Of a DNA stretch of 10,577 bases, positions 1 through 6,901 are shown in pieces; position 1 is the first letter of the stretch; each line of letters starts with the position of its first letter. The stretch is from Bacteroidota bacterium (GTDB lineage Bacteria > Bacteroidota > Bacteroidia > Cytophagales > Cyclobacteriaceae), in contig JAHEMS010000087.1 in the NCBI GenBank assembly GCA_024643595.1, positions 1 through 10,577 on the forward strand. Direction: 5' to 3'. A program made the position numbers and the translations under genes. The notes beneath the pieces are model-generated. The model was not told where the DNA came from. It was given only the letters and a program-made list of their open reading frames with translations, and ran no database searches.

Positions 1-1056
1 GATCTCAACATCAACTTTTCGGTATTAGATCCAGATCCGCAAGCACCTTGTTATCAACTTGCCCCTTTCACCTGTGGCAAACTGACTGACTACCAAACGG
101 TATGGGACTTTGGTCAGCATTGTGATTTGATAACTATAGAGATTGAAAATGTGAATACCCAAGCATTGGCTGATCTCGAAAAAGCGGGAAAAAAAGTCTT
201 TCCTCAACCCTCCATTATTGAGCTCATTCAGGATAAAAGAAAACAAAAACAGTTTTTCAAAGACCATCATATTCCAACCGCTGAATTCATATTGGTAAAC
301 AACAAATCAGAGGTTGCCAAACATGAATCCTATTTACCTGCTGTAAATAAACTTGGTCGTGAGGGGTACGATGGCCGGGGCGTGCAAGTACTCAGAAGCA
401 AAGAGGATTTTTCAAAAGCTTTTGACGCCCCTGGCCTGTTGGAAAAGCTAATCCATTTTGAAAAAGAAATTTCGGTAATTGTATCGCGTAATGAGGCAGG
501 TGAAATAGCTGTTTACCCCGCTGTAGAAATGGTATTTCATCCGGAAGCAAACCTGGTTGAGTATCTATTTTCACCAGCAGAATTAAAGACTGATATATCA
601 ATACAAGCAAAAGAAATTGCGATGCATGTTATCGATGCCCTTGGGTTGGTTGGTATTTTAGCCGTTGAGATGTTTGTTACCAACGATGATAAAGTGCTCG
701 TCAACGAAGTGGCTCCTCGTCCGCATAATAGCGGGCATCAATCTATTGAGGCCAACGTAACGTCACAATATGAACAACACTTACGTGCCATTCTCGGTTT
801 ACCTCCCGGTAATACCACTTGCACTGCACCCAGCGCGATGGTAAACCTCCTGGGTGAAGAAGGCTTCTCCGGTCTCGCACGATATGAAGGGCTGAACGAA
901 GTATTGTCGATGCCAGGAGTTCACGTTCATTTATATGGTAAAAAGCAAACGAAACCATTTCGAAAAATGGGGCATGTCACTCTTGTTGATGAAGATCTGG
1001 AAAGTTTGAAAAAGAAAGCCAACTTTGTAAAGCAAACACTGAAAGTAAAAGCATGA
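1..1056 (+). CDS. purK: N5-carboxyaminoimidazole ribonucleotide synthase (PurK), 5'-partial
   Basis: This cytoplasmic ATP-grasp enzyme of purine synthesis uses ATP and bicarbonate to convert AIR to N5-CAIR, the substrate of PurE. The open frame runs from base 1, so the N-terminus is outside the window. About 351 codons are visible against a usual 355-385 residues, so only the N-terminal glycine-rich loop region is missing. Codon 43 (TTG at 127) lies inside the conserved segment ending TIEIENV and is not the real start. Visible PurK motifs are LDPDPQAPC near the left edge, GYDGRG in the ATP-grasp loop (364-381), SVIVSRN, VEMFV, and the family signature NEVAPRPHNSGH (703-738) followed by SQYEQHLRAILGLPPG. 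The stop overlaps the purE start by 4 bp (ATGA), so the two are probably translationally coupled. The identification is firm. Confidence 0.96.
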   Translation, partial: DLNINFSVLDPDPQAPCYQLAPFTCGKLTDYQTVWDFGQHCDLITIEIENVNTQALADLEKAGKKVFPQPSIIELIQDKRKQKQFFKDHHIPTAEFILVNNKSEVAKHESYLPAVNKLGREGYDGRGVQVLRSKEDFSKAFDAPGLLEKLIHFEKEISVIVSRNEAGEIAVYPAVEMVFHPEANLVEYLFSPAELKTDISIQAKEIAMHVIDALGLVGILAVEMFVTNDDKVLVNEVAPRPHNSGHQSIEANVTSQYEQHLRAILGLPPGNTTCTAPSAMVNLLGEEGFSGLARYEGLNEVLSMPGVHVHLYGKKQTKPFRKMGHVTLVDEDLESLKKKANFVKQTLKVKA

Positions 1057-1565
1057 GTAAACCCACAGTAGGAATCATTATGGGAAGCCAATCTGATCTT
1101 AACGTGATGAGAGAAGCCGCAGAGATGCTGAATGAATTGAAGATACCCTTCGAACTCACAATCGTATCAGCACACAGAACTCCACATCGAATGATGGATT
1201 ACGCCACAACGGCCCGAAAGCGCGGATTAAAGGTTATCGTTGCAGGAGCTGGAGGGGCAGCTCATTTACCTGGCATGATTGCATCACTCACCTCACTTCC
1301 CGTGATAGGGGTACCTATTAAATCTTCCAATTCAATTGATGGGTGGGATTCAGTACTCTCTATTCTTCAAATGCCGGGCGGAGTGCCCGTTGCCACTGTA
1401 GCTTTAAATGGCGCAAAAAATGCAGGCATATTAGCTGCCCAAATATTGGGTACTGAAAATAAATTGATTGCAAAAAAACTGGATAGCTTTAAGGTTAATC
1501 TGCGCAGGAAAGTTGAAGCTTCATTCAAAGCCATTGAAAAAAAGGGATGGCAGCACCTTCAGTAG
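1053..1565 (+). CDS. purE: N5-carboxyaminoimidazole ribonucleotide mutase, class I PurE
   Basis: PurE moves the carboxyl group of N5-CAIR to carbon 4 to give CAIR, the step after PurK. The 170-aa length is normal for the single-domain bacterial class I enzyme. Conserved motifs are MGSQSD (10-15), SAHRTP (39-44) with the catalytic-type histidine at 41, AGAGGAAHLPGM (64-75), LPVIGVPIKSS (82-92), GWDSVLSILQMPGGVPVATVA (about 97-117) and NAGILAAQIL. The presence of purK directly upstream agrees with a mutase (class I) rather than the AIR carboxylase (class II) found mainly in animals. The ATG at 1053 overlaps the purK stop; no Shine-Dalgarno sequence is evident, as is usual in Bacteroidota. Confidence 0.97.
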   Translation: MSKPTVGIIMGSQSDLNVMREAAEMLNELKIPFELTIVSAHRTPHRMMDYATTARKRGLKVIVAGAGGAAHLPGMIASLTSLPVIGVPIKSSNSIDGWDSVLSILQMPGGVPVATVALNGAKNAGILAAQILGTENKLIAKKLDSFKVNLRRKVEASFKAIEKKGWQHLQ

Positions 1566-1620
1566 TCTTTATAATGCTTAATAAAAATTGTAATTTTCTC
1601 TGTGGATAACGATAATCTCA

Positions 1621-2886
1621 ATGAACCCAAGTGAAAAAGGTTGGCTTAAAGAGTATCTCGAATTTCGAAAAGATATTCTAAGAGATCTCAACGACAACGT
1701 TAAGGAATCGGCACACCCTGAGCATTCTCTTTATCGTATGATACAGCCAACAGGGCTCATGTACGGACAGCCCGTTGGAAGTTCCAATTTTCCGGAATCT
1801 GAAGATTGGGATGAAAAAGACAGGATCAAGCTATTGTTAGCTGAGAGCCTCATCAGCAGTTCGCTGCTCTTTCATGAAAAATCAATTAATAATGCCGATG
1901 AACTTAGTCAGGTAATCTTTAAGAGTCTTGAAAAAATTGGGAATTTTTACAATACTATTTTTCCTGAGTTATCAACACCCACAAAGACACTGTTTGGCAA
2001 AAAGAAATCACCCTTGGAGTTAGCCGAAAAAATACTGGATAAACGTATTGATCGATCTGGCGAGTTCAACAAAAATTTCTGGACGCAGTTTTTCCATAAT
2101 AGTCTCTTCTTTCTGGATGTATTTATTTTCGGTCAATGGATTCATACCAATGCAGATCGAATTGTTTCTGATTTTTTTAAATATGAAAGTGAGGAACTTC
2201 GATTCTCCGTTGTGAAAGTAATTGCCTGTGCTGCGCATGCCAATTCAAATGTGGAGTATGAAGAAAGAAGACTTTTAGATTTCTTTTTACAAAGCACAGA
2301 CCTATCCTATGAGAAAAAGAAAGAGGCAAAAAAGATATTTAATGAGGGAATCACGATCGAAGAAATAAACCTGCCAACCAATAATTCCTGGATCCTCAAA
2401 AAATACTTTATCGAAATTGCCATTCTAACCATTTGGGCTGACAAGCGTGTTGAAGACTCTGAATTGGATTTCCTGAAAAAATTTAGCATCCACCTCGGAT
2501 TCAGTGAAGATGATTTAGAGAATAGCCTTATGGCCATCGAAGGATTTGTACTGGAGCATTGGGAACAACTCACTTCTTTACAAAATAAACAGGATTACCA
2601 TCAGGTAAGCGAACAGTTTATATCGCGAATGAATAAAGTTACAAGCGCACATAAAAACAGGCTACTCAAGGAAGTTCATGAAAGCAAAGACTTAATGAAC
2701 CTGCTCGCAAAAGCAAAATCACATGAATTGAATGAGCAGGAAAAATTTCAAATGCAGGAGTTATTAATAGCCGTGTTAAAATCAGTGCCAACTTTCGTGA
2801 TCATTTCTTTACCTCAGCGATTTCTCACATTACCCATGTTGTTGAAAATTCTGCCTCAGAATTTCTTTTCGGAAGTAGATAGTTAA
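1621..2886 (+). CDS. TerB-like / LETM1-related protein (similar to 'LETM1-related biofilm-associated protein')
   Basis: This 421-aa protein has no signal peptide. Residues about 190-310 look like a TerB-type all-helical domain made of two similar halves: VVKVIACAAHANSNVEYEERRLL (near 197-219) and FIEIAILTIWADKRVEDSE (263-281), each a hydrophobic helix, an A(D/N)xxV turn and an acidic helix start. Residues about 360-418 resemble the C-terminal part of LETM1 proteins: a basic/acidic helix ending LNEQEKFQMQELL, then a hydrophobic stretch with prolines and a KILPQNFF end that matches the LETM1 pattern 'VPF..LLLP..LK.FPN.LP'. Bacteroidota proteins of this shape are known under the name given; the molecular function is not established. 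ATG 1621 is chosen because a stop (TAA, 1591) closes the frame just upstream with no ATG, GTG or TTG between. It lies 55 bp after purE and may be read with it. Domain calls are from pattern reading and would need a profile search. Confidence 0.7.
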   Translation: MNPSEKGWLKEYLEFRKDILRDLNDNVKESAHPEHSLYRMIQPTGLMYGQPVGSSNFPESEDWDEKDRIKLLLAESLISSSLLFHEKSINNADELSQVIFKSLEKIGNFYNTIFPELSTPTKTLFGKKKSPLELAEKILDKRIDRSGEFNKNFWTQFFHNSLFFLDVFIFGQWIHTNADRIVSDFFKYESEELRFSVVKVIACAAHANSNVEYEERRLLDFFLQSTDLSYEKKKEAKKIFNEGITIEEINLPTNNSWILKKYFIEIAILTIWADKRVEDSELDFLKKFSIHLGFSEDDLENSLMAIEGFVLEHWEQLTSLQNKQDYHQVSEQFISRMNKVTSAHKNRLLKEVHESKDLMNLLAKAKSHELNEQEKFQMQELLIAVLKSVPTFVIISLPQRFLTLPMLLKILPQNFFSEVDS

Positions 2887-2887
2887 C

Positions 2888-3928
2888 TTAAGAAAGTTCA
2901 TCCGATTCCTCTGTCTTTTTAGGTATTAATATGGAAAAGATAATCGACAGGGTCAACGTAATAATGATAATAATAAAGGAAAGAGTCGGTGGCATATTCG
3001 TTAATGTTTCCGGAAGCACATCTGATCCTTTACCTATTTCGAGCAACATCTTTGCCCCAATAAAGAATAAAATTACGGAAAGCCCTTTCTGTAATAAATA
3101 GAATTTATCAATTATGCCTGAAAGAAGAAAGAACATGGCCCTGAGGCCCATCACCGCAAAAATATTGGATGTATAAATAATAAATTCATTGGTGGTTATC
3201 GCAAACGCTGCCGGAATTGAATCCACGGCAAAAATGAGATCCGTAGTTTCAATCAAAACGATAACCAGAAACAAAGGTGTAAACATTAGCTTACCATCCA
3301 CTTTGGTAATGAATTTTCCTCCCATCTCATCTTTAGTGATGGGAAGATATTTACGGCAAAATTTCAGGATCGGATTTTTCTCCGGGTCTATTTTATCATC
3401 ACCATCACCAAAATAAATTTTAATGCCTGAGTAAATAAGGAACACTCCGAAAATGTATAGAATTGAATGAAAGTGATGTATCAAGATGGTGCCAACAAAA
3501 ATAAAAATGCCTCTGAAAAACACAGCTCCAAGAATTCCCCAAAACAATACTTTGTGGAAATACTGTTCTTTAACCTTAAAGAATTTGAGTATAAGTAAAA
3601 TGACAAAAATATTATCGACCGACAATGCATATTCAGTCAGATAAGCAGAGAAGTACTCTACGGAAGCATCCAACCCGGAAACGCTATTAACAATACCATC
3701 CTCCTCCACATCGAAAGGACCCATCTTATAGACCAGAAAACCGAAAGTGGTACTTACCAATACCCAAAAAATGGACTGATAAAGGGCCGATTTAGGCGAA
3801 ATTTTATGGGCAGACTTATTAAAAATCCCTAAATCAAGAAGGAGGAAAACTGAGATTATTGTACCAAATACGCTGTACAGAAATGTTTCGTCATTGAGTT
3901 CGACATTAAACAGCGTGAACAATAGCAT
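2888..3928 (-). CDS. TerC/Alx-family integral membrane protein (probable metal, Mn-type, exporter)
   Basis: This 346-aa polytopic inner-membrane protein has roughly eight to nine hydrophobic segments, starting near residue 16. The two TerC-family signature helices with membrane-embedded acidic residues are clear: EYALSVDNIFV (99-109; E99, D105, N106) and ETTDLIFAVDSIPA (227-240; E227, D230, D236). A charged cytoplasmic loop lies between them (about 173-210), as in Alx-type members. Several family members (E. coli Alx, Bacillus MeeF/MeeY) are linked to manganese export; the tellurite name is historical. Metal specificity here is inferred. The ATG at 3928 follows a 141-bp leader containing a hairpin plus T-rich run (3951-3991). 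The stop is one base from the stop of the convergent TerB/LETM1-like gene. It is complete, with no missing motif. Confidence 0.93.
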   Translation of the reverse strand: MLLFTLFNVELNDETFLYSVFGTIISVFLLLDLGIFNKSAHKISPKSALYQSIFWVLVSTTFGFLVYKMGPFDVEEDGIVNSVSGLDASVEYFSAYLTEYALSVDNIFVILLILKFFKVKEQYFHKVLFWGILGAVFFRGIFIFVGTILIHHFHSILYIFGVFLIYSGIKIYFGDGDDKIDPEKNPILKFCRKYLPITKDEMGGKFITKVDGKLMFTPLFLVIVLIETTDLIFAVDSIPAAFAITTNEFIIYTSNIFAVMGLRAMFFLLSGIIDKFYLLQKGLSVILFFIGAKMLLEIGKGSDVLPETLTNMPPTLSFIIIIITLTLSIIFSILIPKKTEESDELS

Positions 3929-3950
3929 TATTCTTTCTCAGGGTTTGATC

Positions 3951-3991
3951 AAAAAAGAAGTGATCATTGACCAAAAGTGTCACCTAATCAC
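3951..3991 (-). terminator. Hairpin plus T-rich run between fur and terC: intrinsic terminator or terC-leader attenuator
   Basis: On the minus strand GTGATTA (3991-3985) pairs with TGATCAC (3966-3960), a 7-bp stem with one G-U. Inside it TGAC pairs with GTCA around the loop ACTTTTG. The stem is followed at once by TTCTTTTTT (3959-3951). It starts 78 nt past the fur stop and its T run ends 22 nt before the terC ATG. It could end the gpmI-lipoprotein-ABC-fur operon. Because so little room remains for a promoter before terC, it could also lie in the terC 5' leader and act as an attenuator. The stem is only moderately GC-rich, so strength is uncertain. Confidence 0.5.
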
Positions 3992-4042
3992 TTACTCCAA
4001 GGGGTAAATCTACAATTAATTTCATTTAAACCTGATGCCGAG

Positions 4043-4063
4043 ATAATATTACTAAGATATTGT
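4043..4063. promoter_or_regulatory. Imperfect 21-bp inverted repeat downstream of fur, possible Fur-family operator
   Basis: The arms ATAATAT (4043-4049) and ATATTGT (4057-4063) match as an inverted repeat at 6 of 7 positions around a 7-nt spacer. The overall length and AT-rich arms are like operators of Fur-family regulators, whose gene ends 7 bp away, and it lies at the upstream end of the terC leader. The region is AT-rich, so chance is a serious alternative. This is a weak call. Confidence 0.2.
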
Positions 4064-4069
4064 AAACGA

Positions 4070-4486
4070 CTATTGGCACCGGTCGCAAGTTCCCTGGATT
4101 AGCAGATTTACCTCTCCTGCAACAAACCCCTTAGGTAAGTTCACAATCGGGATAATTACGTCATCCAGGCAACTGGTTTGTCCGCACTTGGTACATTTGA
4201 AATGCACATGCTCATGATGGTGTTCTCGCGTTGTACATAGGACGCTACAAAGTGCATACTTTAAACCCCCCTGATCATCAAGTACCTTGTGAATAACTCC
4301 TTTATCCAGGAAGGTCTTAAGCGTACGATAGACCGTAACACGATCAAATACGGTAGTGAACTCCTGTTCGATGTCAGCGTATGACAAGGCAAATGAATTG
4401 TTTAGGAAAAGGCGCAATATTGCTGACCTGCTCAAGGTGGTTCTAAGATCATAATCCTTAAGAATCTGTCTTTCGGGTTTATGCAT
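4070..4486 (-). CDS. Fur-family transcriptional regulator (Zur/Fur-like)
   Basis: This 138-aa metal-responsive DNA-binding repressor has an N-terminal winged helix (about 8-75) with the recognition helix in DRVTVYRTLKTFLDKG (48-63), and a C-terminal dimerisation and metal domain. Two CxxC pairs (C98/C101 and C134/C137) form the usual structural zinc site. The sensor region is HHHEHVHFKC (89-98). Compared with E. coli Fur by eye, the ligand His33 position is Ala, and the Glu after the CxxC (the E of VIEF) is Cys106 in TSCLDD. The likely sensing set (H91, H93, H95, C106) is richer in soft ligands, which would suit zinc, but iron or manganese cannot be excluded. Fur-family members with HxHxHFxC...CLDD are, as far as I know, common in Bacteroidota. 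The ATG follows the ABC exporter stop by 3 bp, so it is the last gene of that operon. Confidence 0.9.
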   Translation of the reverse strand: MHKPERQILKDYDLRTTLSRSAILRLFLNNSFALSYADIEQEFTTVFDRVTVYRTLKTFLDKGVIHKVLDDQGGLKYALCSVLCTTREHHHEHVHFKCTKCGQTSCLDDVIIPIVNLPKGFVAGEVNLLIQGTCDRCQ

Positions 4487-4489
4487 TAA

Positions 4490-6277
4490 TCAGTGTATCT
4501 CTACTTGTAGCTTAAGCAAGTTACTATAAATACCATTATTCATAGAAGCAAGTTCCGTATGAGTTCCTGATTCTGTAACGGAGCCGTCTTTGATTACCAG
4601 GATTGTGTCTACTTTACGGATGGTACTTAGCCGATGAGCAATAACTATTGAAGTACGGTTTTCCATTAATTTTTCAAGGGCTTCCTGTACTAACTGTTCT
4701 GACTTTATATCCAGCGAACTTGTTGCCTCATCCAAAACCAAGATGGCAGGATCTTTTAAAATAGCACGTGCAATGGCAACCCTTTGTCTTTGCCCTCCTG
4801 AAAGTTTTACTCCCCGGTCACCAACCACAGTATCCATTTTCTCAGGGAAACTATCAATAAATTCCCATGCGTTGGCTTTTCGAGCCGCATCAATAATTTC
4901 TTCTTCTGATGCATTCGTTTTCCCATAGGCAATGTTTTCACGAATTGTGCCTCCAAATAAAATTACTTCCTGAGGAACAATCCCAATATTGCTCCTGTAG
5001 TCTGAAAGGTTATACTGAAATGAATTAACTCCGTCCACCCTTATCTCACCTTGGGAAGGAGCATAAAATCTCATCAGCATATTAATAATAGTCGACTTTC
5101 CTGATCCACTTGGTCCTACCAATGCTACTTTCTCACCTGGCTGTATAGTGAATGAAATACCCTTTAGCACGGTAATATCGTTTCGTGTCGGGTACGAAAA
5201 CTGAACTTGATCAAACTCAATTTTCCCTGATAATTTCAGGTTATGTTCGGCTGAAGAATGTTCATCCTGATGATCTAAAATTTCAAGAATCCTTTCAGAT
5301 GCTCCAACCGAGCGCTGTAATTGTGAATAGATATCGCCAAGTCCTGCAATAGAACCACCAATAAAAGTAGTGTATAAAACGAACGAGAAAAGGTCTCCCA
5401 CAGAAACTTCACCCGATTGAACCAGGTATGCACCATACCAGCTTACTGCTACAATTCCTCCAAATAATGCAACAATAGTAAACGAAATAAAAACGCCTCT
5501 GTATTTCGATGCATGAATGGCGGTATTCACCACCGCATTTAATGATTTTTTATACCGGAAGATTTCAAAAACCTCATTGGTAAATGATTTTACTACAGCA
5601 ATGGAGTGCAATGTCTCCTCAACAATAATGTTCGAATCGGCGAGTTGGTCCTGTGTTTTTTTGGAAAGCCTTCGAATAAATCGACCAAAAAATAATGCGG
5701 ATAATATTAACACCGGAAACGTGAGTATCATAAAAATGGTAAGCCTCGGAAAAAGAATAAATATCATTGGTAATCCGATGAGTAATATGAGGACTTGCCT
5801 CAGCAATTCTGCCAAGGTGAAAGTGAACGTGTCTTGCAGCGTACTTACATCGGAGGTAATACGACTGATCAGCTCTCCCACTCTTCGCTGATCAAAAAAT
5901 GAGGTGGGAAGCCAAATGATTTTAGCGTATACATGCTGGCGGAGATCTGCCAATGTACGTTCACTGACCGATGTAAACGTGTAAACCCGGAGAAAAGAAA
6001 ATATACTTTGAACCAATAATATTCCAATTAGCGCTAGTCCAATCTGGTTAATGGTGGTCAAGATAAAATCAGATTTTCCTTGCGCAACATCCAGTAGTTT
6101 TCCTGCAAAAAATGGAAAAGATAGAAGCGTTCCACTAGACAAGCCTAATGCAATAAGTCCAATAATAAATGTCCAGCGATAAGGTAAAACAAATCGAAAA
6201 ACACCAATTAGCTTTTCAATTCCTGATTTATTTAAAGGGCGTTTTTCGCCTTCTTCCAACGTGTTGCGCCTGGCCAT
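4490..6277 (-). CDS. ABC half-exporter, fused permease and ATPase (MsbA/BmrA type)
   Basis: This 595-aa half-transporter would act as a homodimer in the inner membrane. Residues about 25-325 form the type IV exporter membrane domain with six hydrophobic segments and the coupling-helix region FFDQRRVGELISRITSDV (127-144). Residues about 353-595 form the ATPase: A-loop Tyr362, Walker A GPSGSGKST (388-396), Q-loop Gln436, signature LSGGQ (492-496), Walker B ILVLDE (512-517, catalytic Glu517), D-loop SLD (521-523) and switch His548 in AHRLST. All catalytic residues are intact. Members export lipids, drugs or peptides; the substrate cannot be read from sequence. No peptidase domain is fused, so a bacteriocin exporter is unlikely. 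It sits in an operon 30 bp after the lipoprotein gene and 3 bp before fur, which makes a stress- or metal-related role possible but unproven. Confidence 0.93.
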   Translation of the reverse strand: MARRNTLEEGEKRPLNKSGIEKLIGVFRFVLPYRWTFIIGLIALGLSSGTLLSFPFFAGKLLDVAQGKSDFILTTINQIGLALIGILLVQSIFSFLRVYTFTSVSERTLADLRQHVYAKIIWLPTSFFDQRRVGELISRITSDVSTLQDTFTFTLAELLRQVLILLIGLPMIFILFPRLTIFMILTFPVLILSALFFGRFIRRLSKKTQDQLADSNIIVEETLHSIAVVKSFTNEVFEIFRYKKSLNAVVNTAIHASKYRGVFISFTIVALFGGIVAVSWYGAYLVQSGEVSVGDLFSFVLYTTFIGGSIAGLGDIYSQLQRSVGASERILEILDHQDEHSSAEHNLKLSGKIEFDQVQFSYPTRNDITVLKGISFTIQPGEKVALVGPSGSGKSTIINMLMRFYAPSQGEIRVDGVNSFQYNLSDYRSNIGIVPQEVILFGGTIRENIAYGKTNASEEEIIDAARKANAWEFIDSFPEKMDTVVGDRGVKLSGGQRQRVAIARAILKDPAILVLDEATSSLDIKSEQLVQEALEKLMENRTSIVIAHRLSTIRKVDTILVIKDGSVTESGTHTELASMNNGIYSNLLKLQVEIH

Positions 6278-6307
6278 AAATAGTATAAATGACGAATGTA
6301 AAACAGG

Positions 6308-6901
6308 TTAATTGCTGCCCGGTGAAACTGAAACCTCTACTGAAAAATAGACCGTATCGCTTAAAATCATTTTTTGTGTACCAGTAATTTGATAACCTCT
6401 TAAAAGCCCGAATCCACTACTATCATCAAATAGCAAAGTCAACTTGCGGCTTGTGTTATATAATGCATTTTTTTCGTGATACGACGATTCAATTTTTCTA
6501 ATATCAAGTGGGGAGGATTGGTAATATAATTTCACATACGGCACAGGAGATGGTGTTTTCGCTGTATAACTGCGTATCAATAGATTACTTTTTGTATCCT
6601 TTTCACCGACTTTGACATTATATGATTTTCGGTAGAGTGGTTTATTAATTAAATCCAGTTGGCGAAAAATATCAAGTTCATTGGCAAGCGATAAGCTGTC
6701 GGGTACAAATGAAGAATTATCATTCTTGCTACCAATAGTTGATTTTTTGCTAAAATTCGCTTTGGCTTTACCCAACTCCAGCACCTGAACATTAATTAAA
6801 CTATCAAAGTCAAAGTACGCTTTATCATATTGCTGATCCACTCGATCACATGAAGAAAGAAGAAATGCAAAACTGCTAAAAAGAAAATAAAATTTGCGCA
6901 T
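6308..6901 (-). CDS. Small lipoprotein of unknown function
   Basis: This 197-aa protein starts with a type II signal peptide: MRK, a hydrophobic stretch of residues 4-15, and lipobox LSSC with the lipidated Cys at 18 (next residues DRVDQ). The rest is soluble and appears beta-rich, with alternating hydrophobic and Ser/Thr residues. The stretch LLIRSYTAKTPSPVPYVKLY (about 107-126) contains several prolines. I recognise no family. A lysine- and serine-rich segment near residues 45-65 is probably a flexible linker. The ATG at 6901 shares its A with the gpmI stop (TAATG), implying translational coupling, and the ABC exporter begins 30 bp later. By context it is an envelope lipoprotein, possibly anchored in the outer or inner membrane and possibly working with the exporter. 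This is inference only. Confidence 0.82.
   Translation of the reverse strand: MRKFYFLFSSFAFLLSSCDRVDQQYDKAYFDFDSLINVQVLELGKAKANFSKKSTIGSKNDNSSFVPDSLSLANELDIFRQLDLINKPLYRKSYNVKVGEKDTKSNLLIRSYTAKTPSPVPYVKLYYQSSPLDIRKIESSYHEKNALYNTSRKLTLLFDDSSGFGLLRGYQITGTQKMILSDTVYFSVEVSVSPGSN

Noticed and set aside
2881..2894. Bidirectional terminator at the convergent junction
   Set aside because: Only a weak 5-bp AACTT/AAGTT stem is visible, with no adequate T run on either strand.
2955..2985. AT-rich trinucleotide-like run (ATAATAATA)
   Set aside because: It encodes the Ile-rich last membrane helix of the TerC-family protein and is explained by codon use, not a microsatellite of note.
3944..3953. Perfect palindrome TTTGATCAAA 15 bp before terC
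   Set aside because: It is short, AT-rich and overlaps the T run of the hairpin; a chance occurrence is likely and no second copy was noticed near other genes.
3929..4069. yybP-ykoY manganese riboswitch before terC
   Set aside because: The leader has a GGAGTAAG and a GGTCAATGATC that faintly recall the aptamer, but the conserved GGGGAGUA loop and CGUCAACA segment are not present, so I do not call the riboswitch.
5517..5891. 124-aa open frame on the plus strand
   Set aside because: It is antisense to the ABC exporter membrane domain and has no domain or upstream signal of its own.
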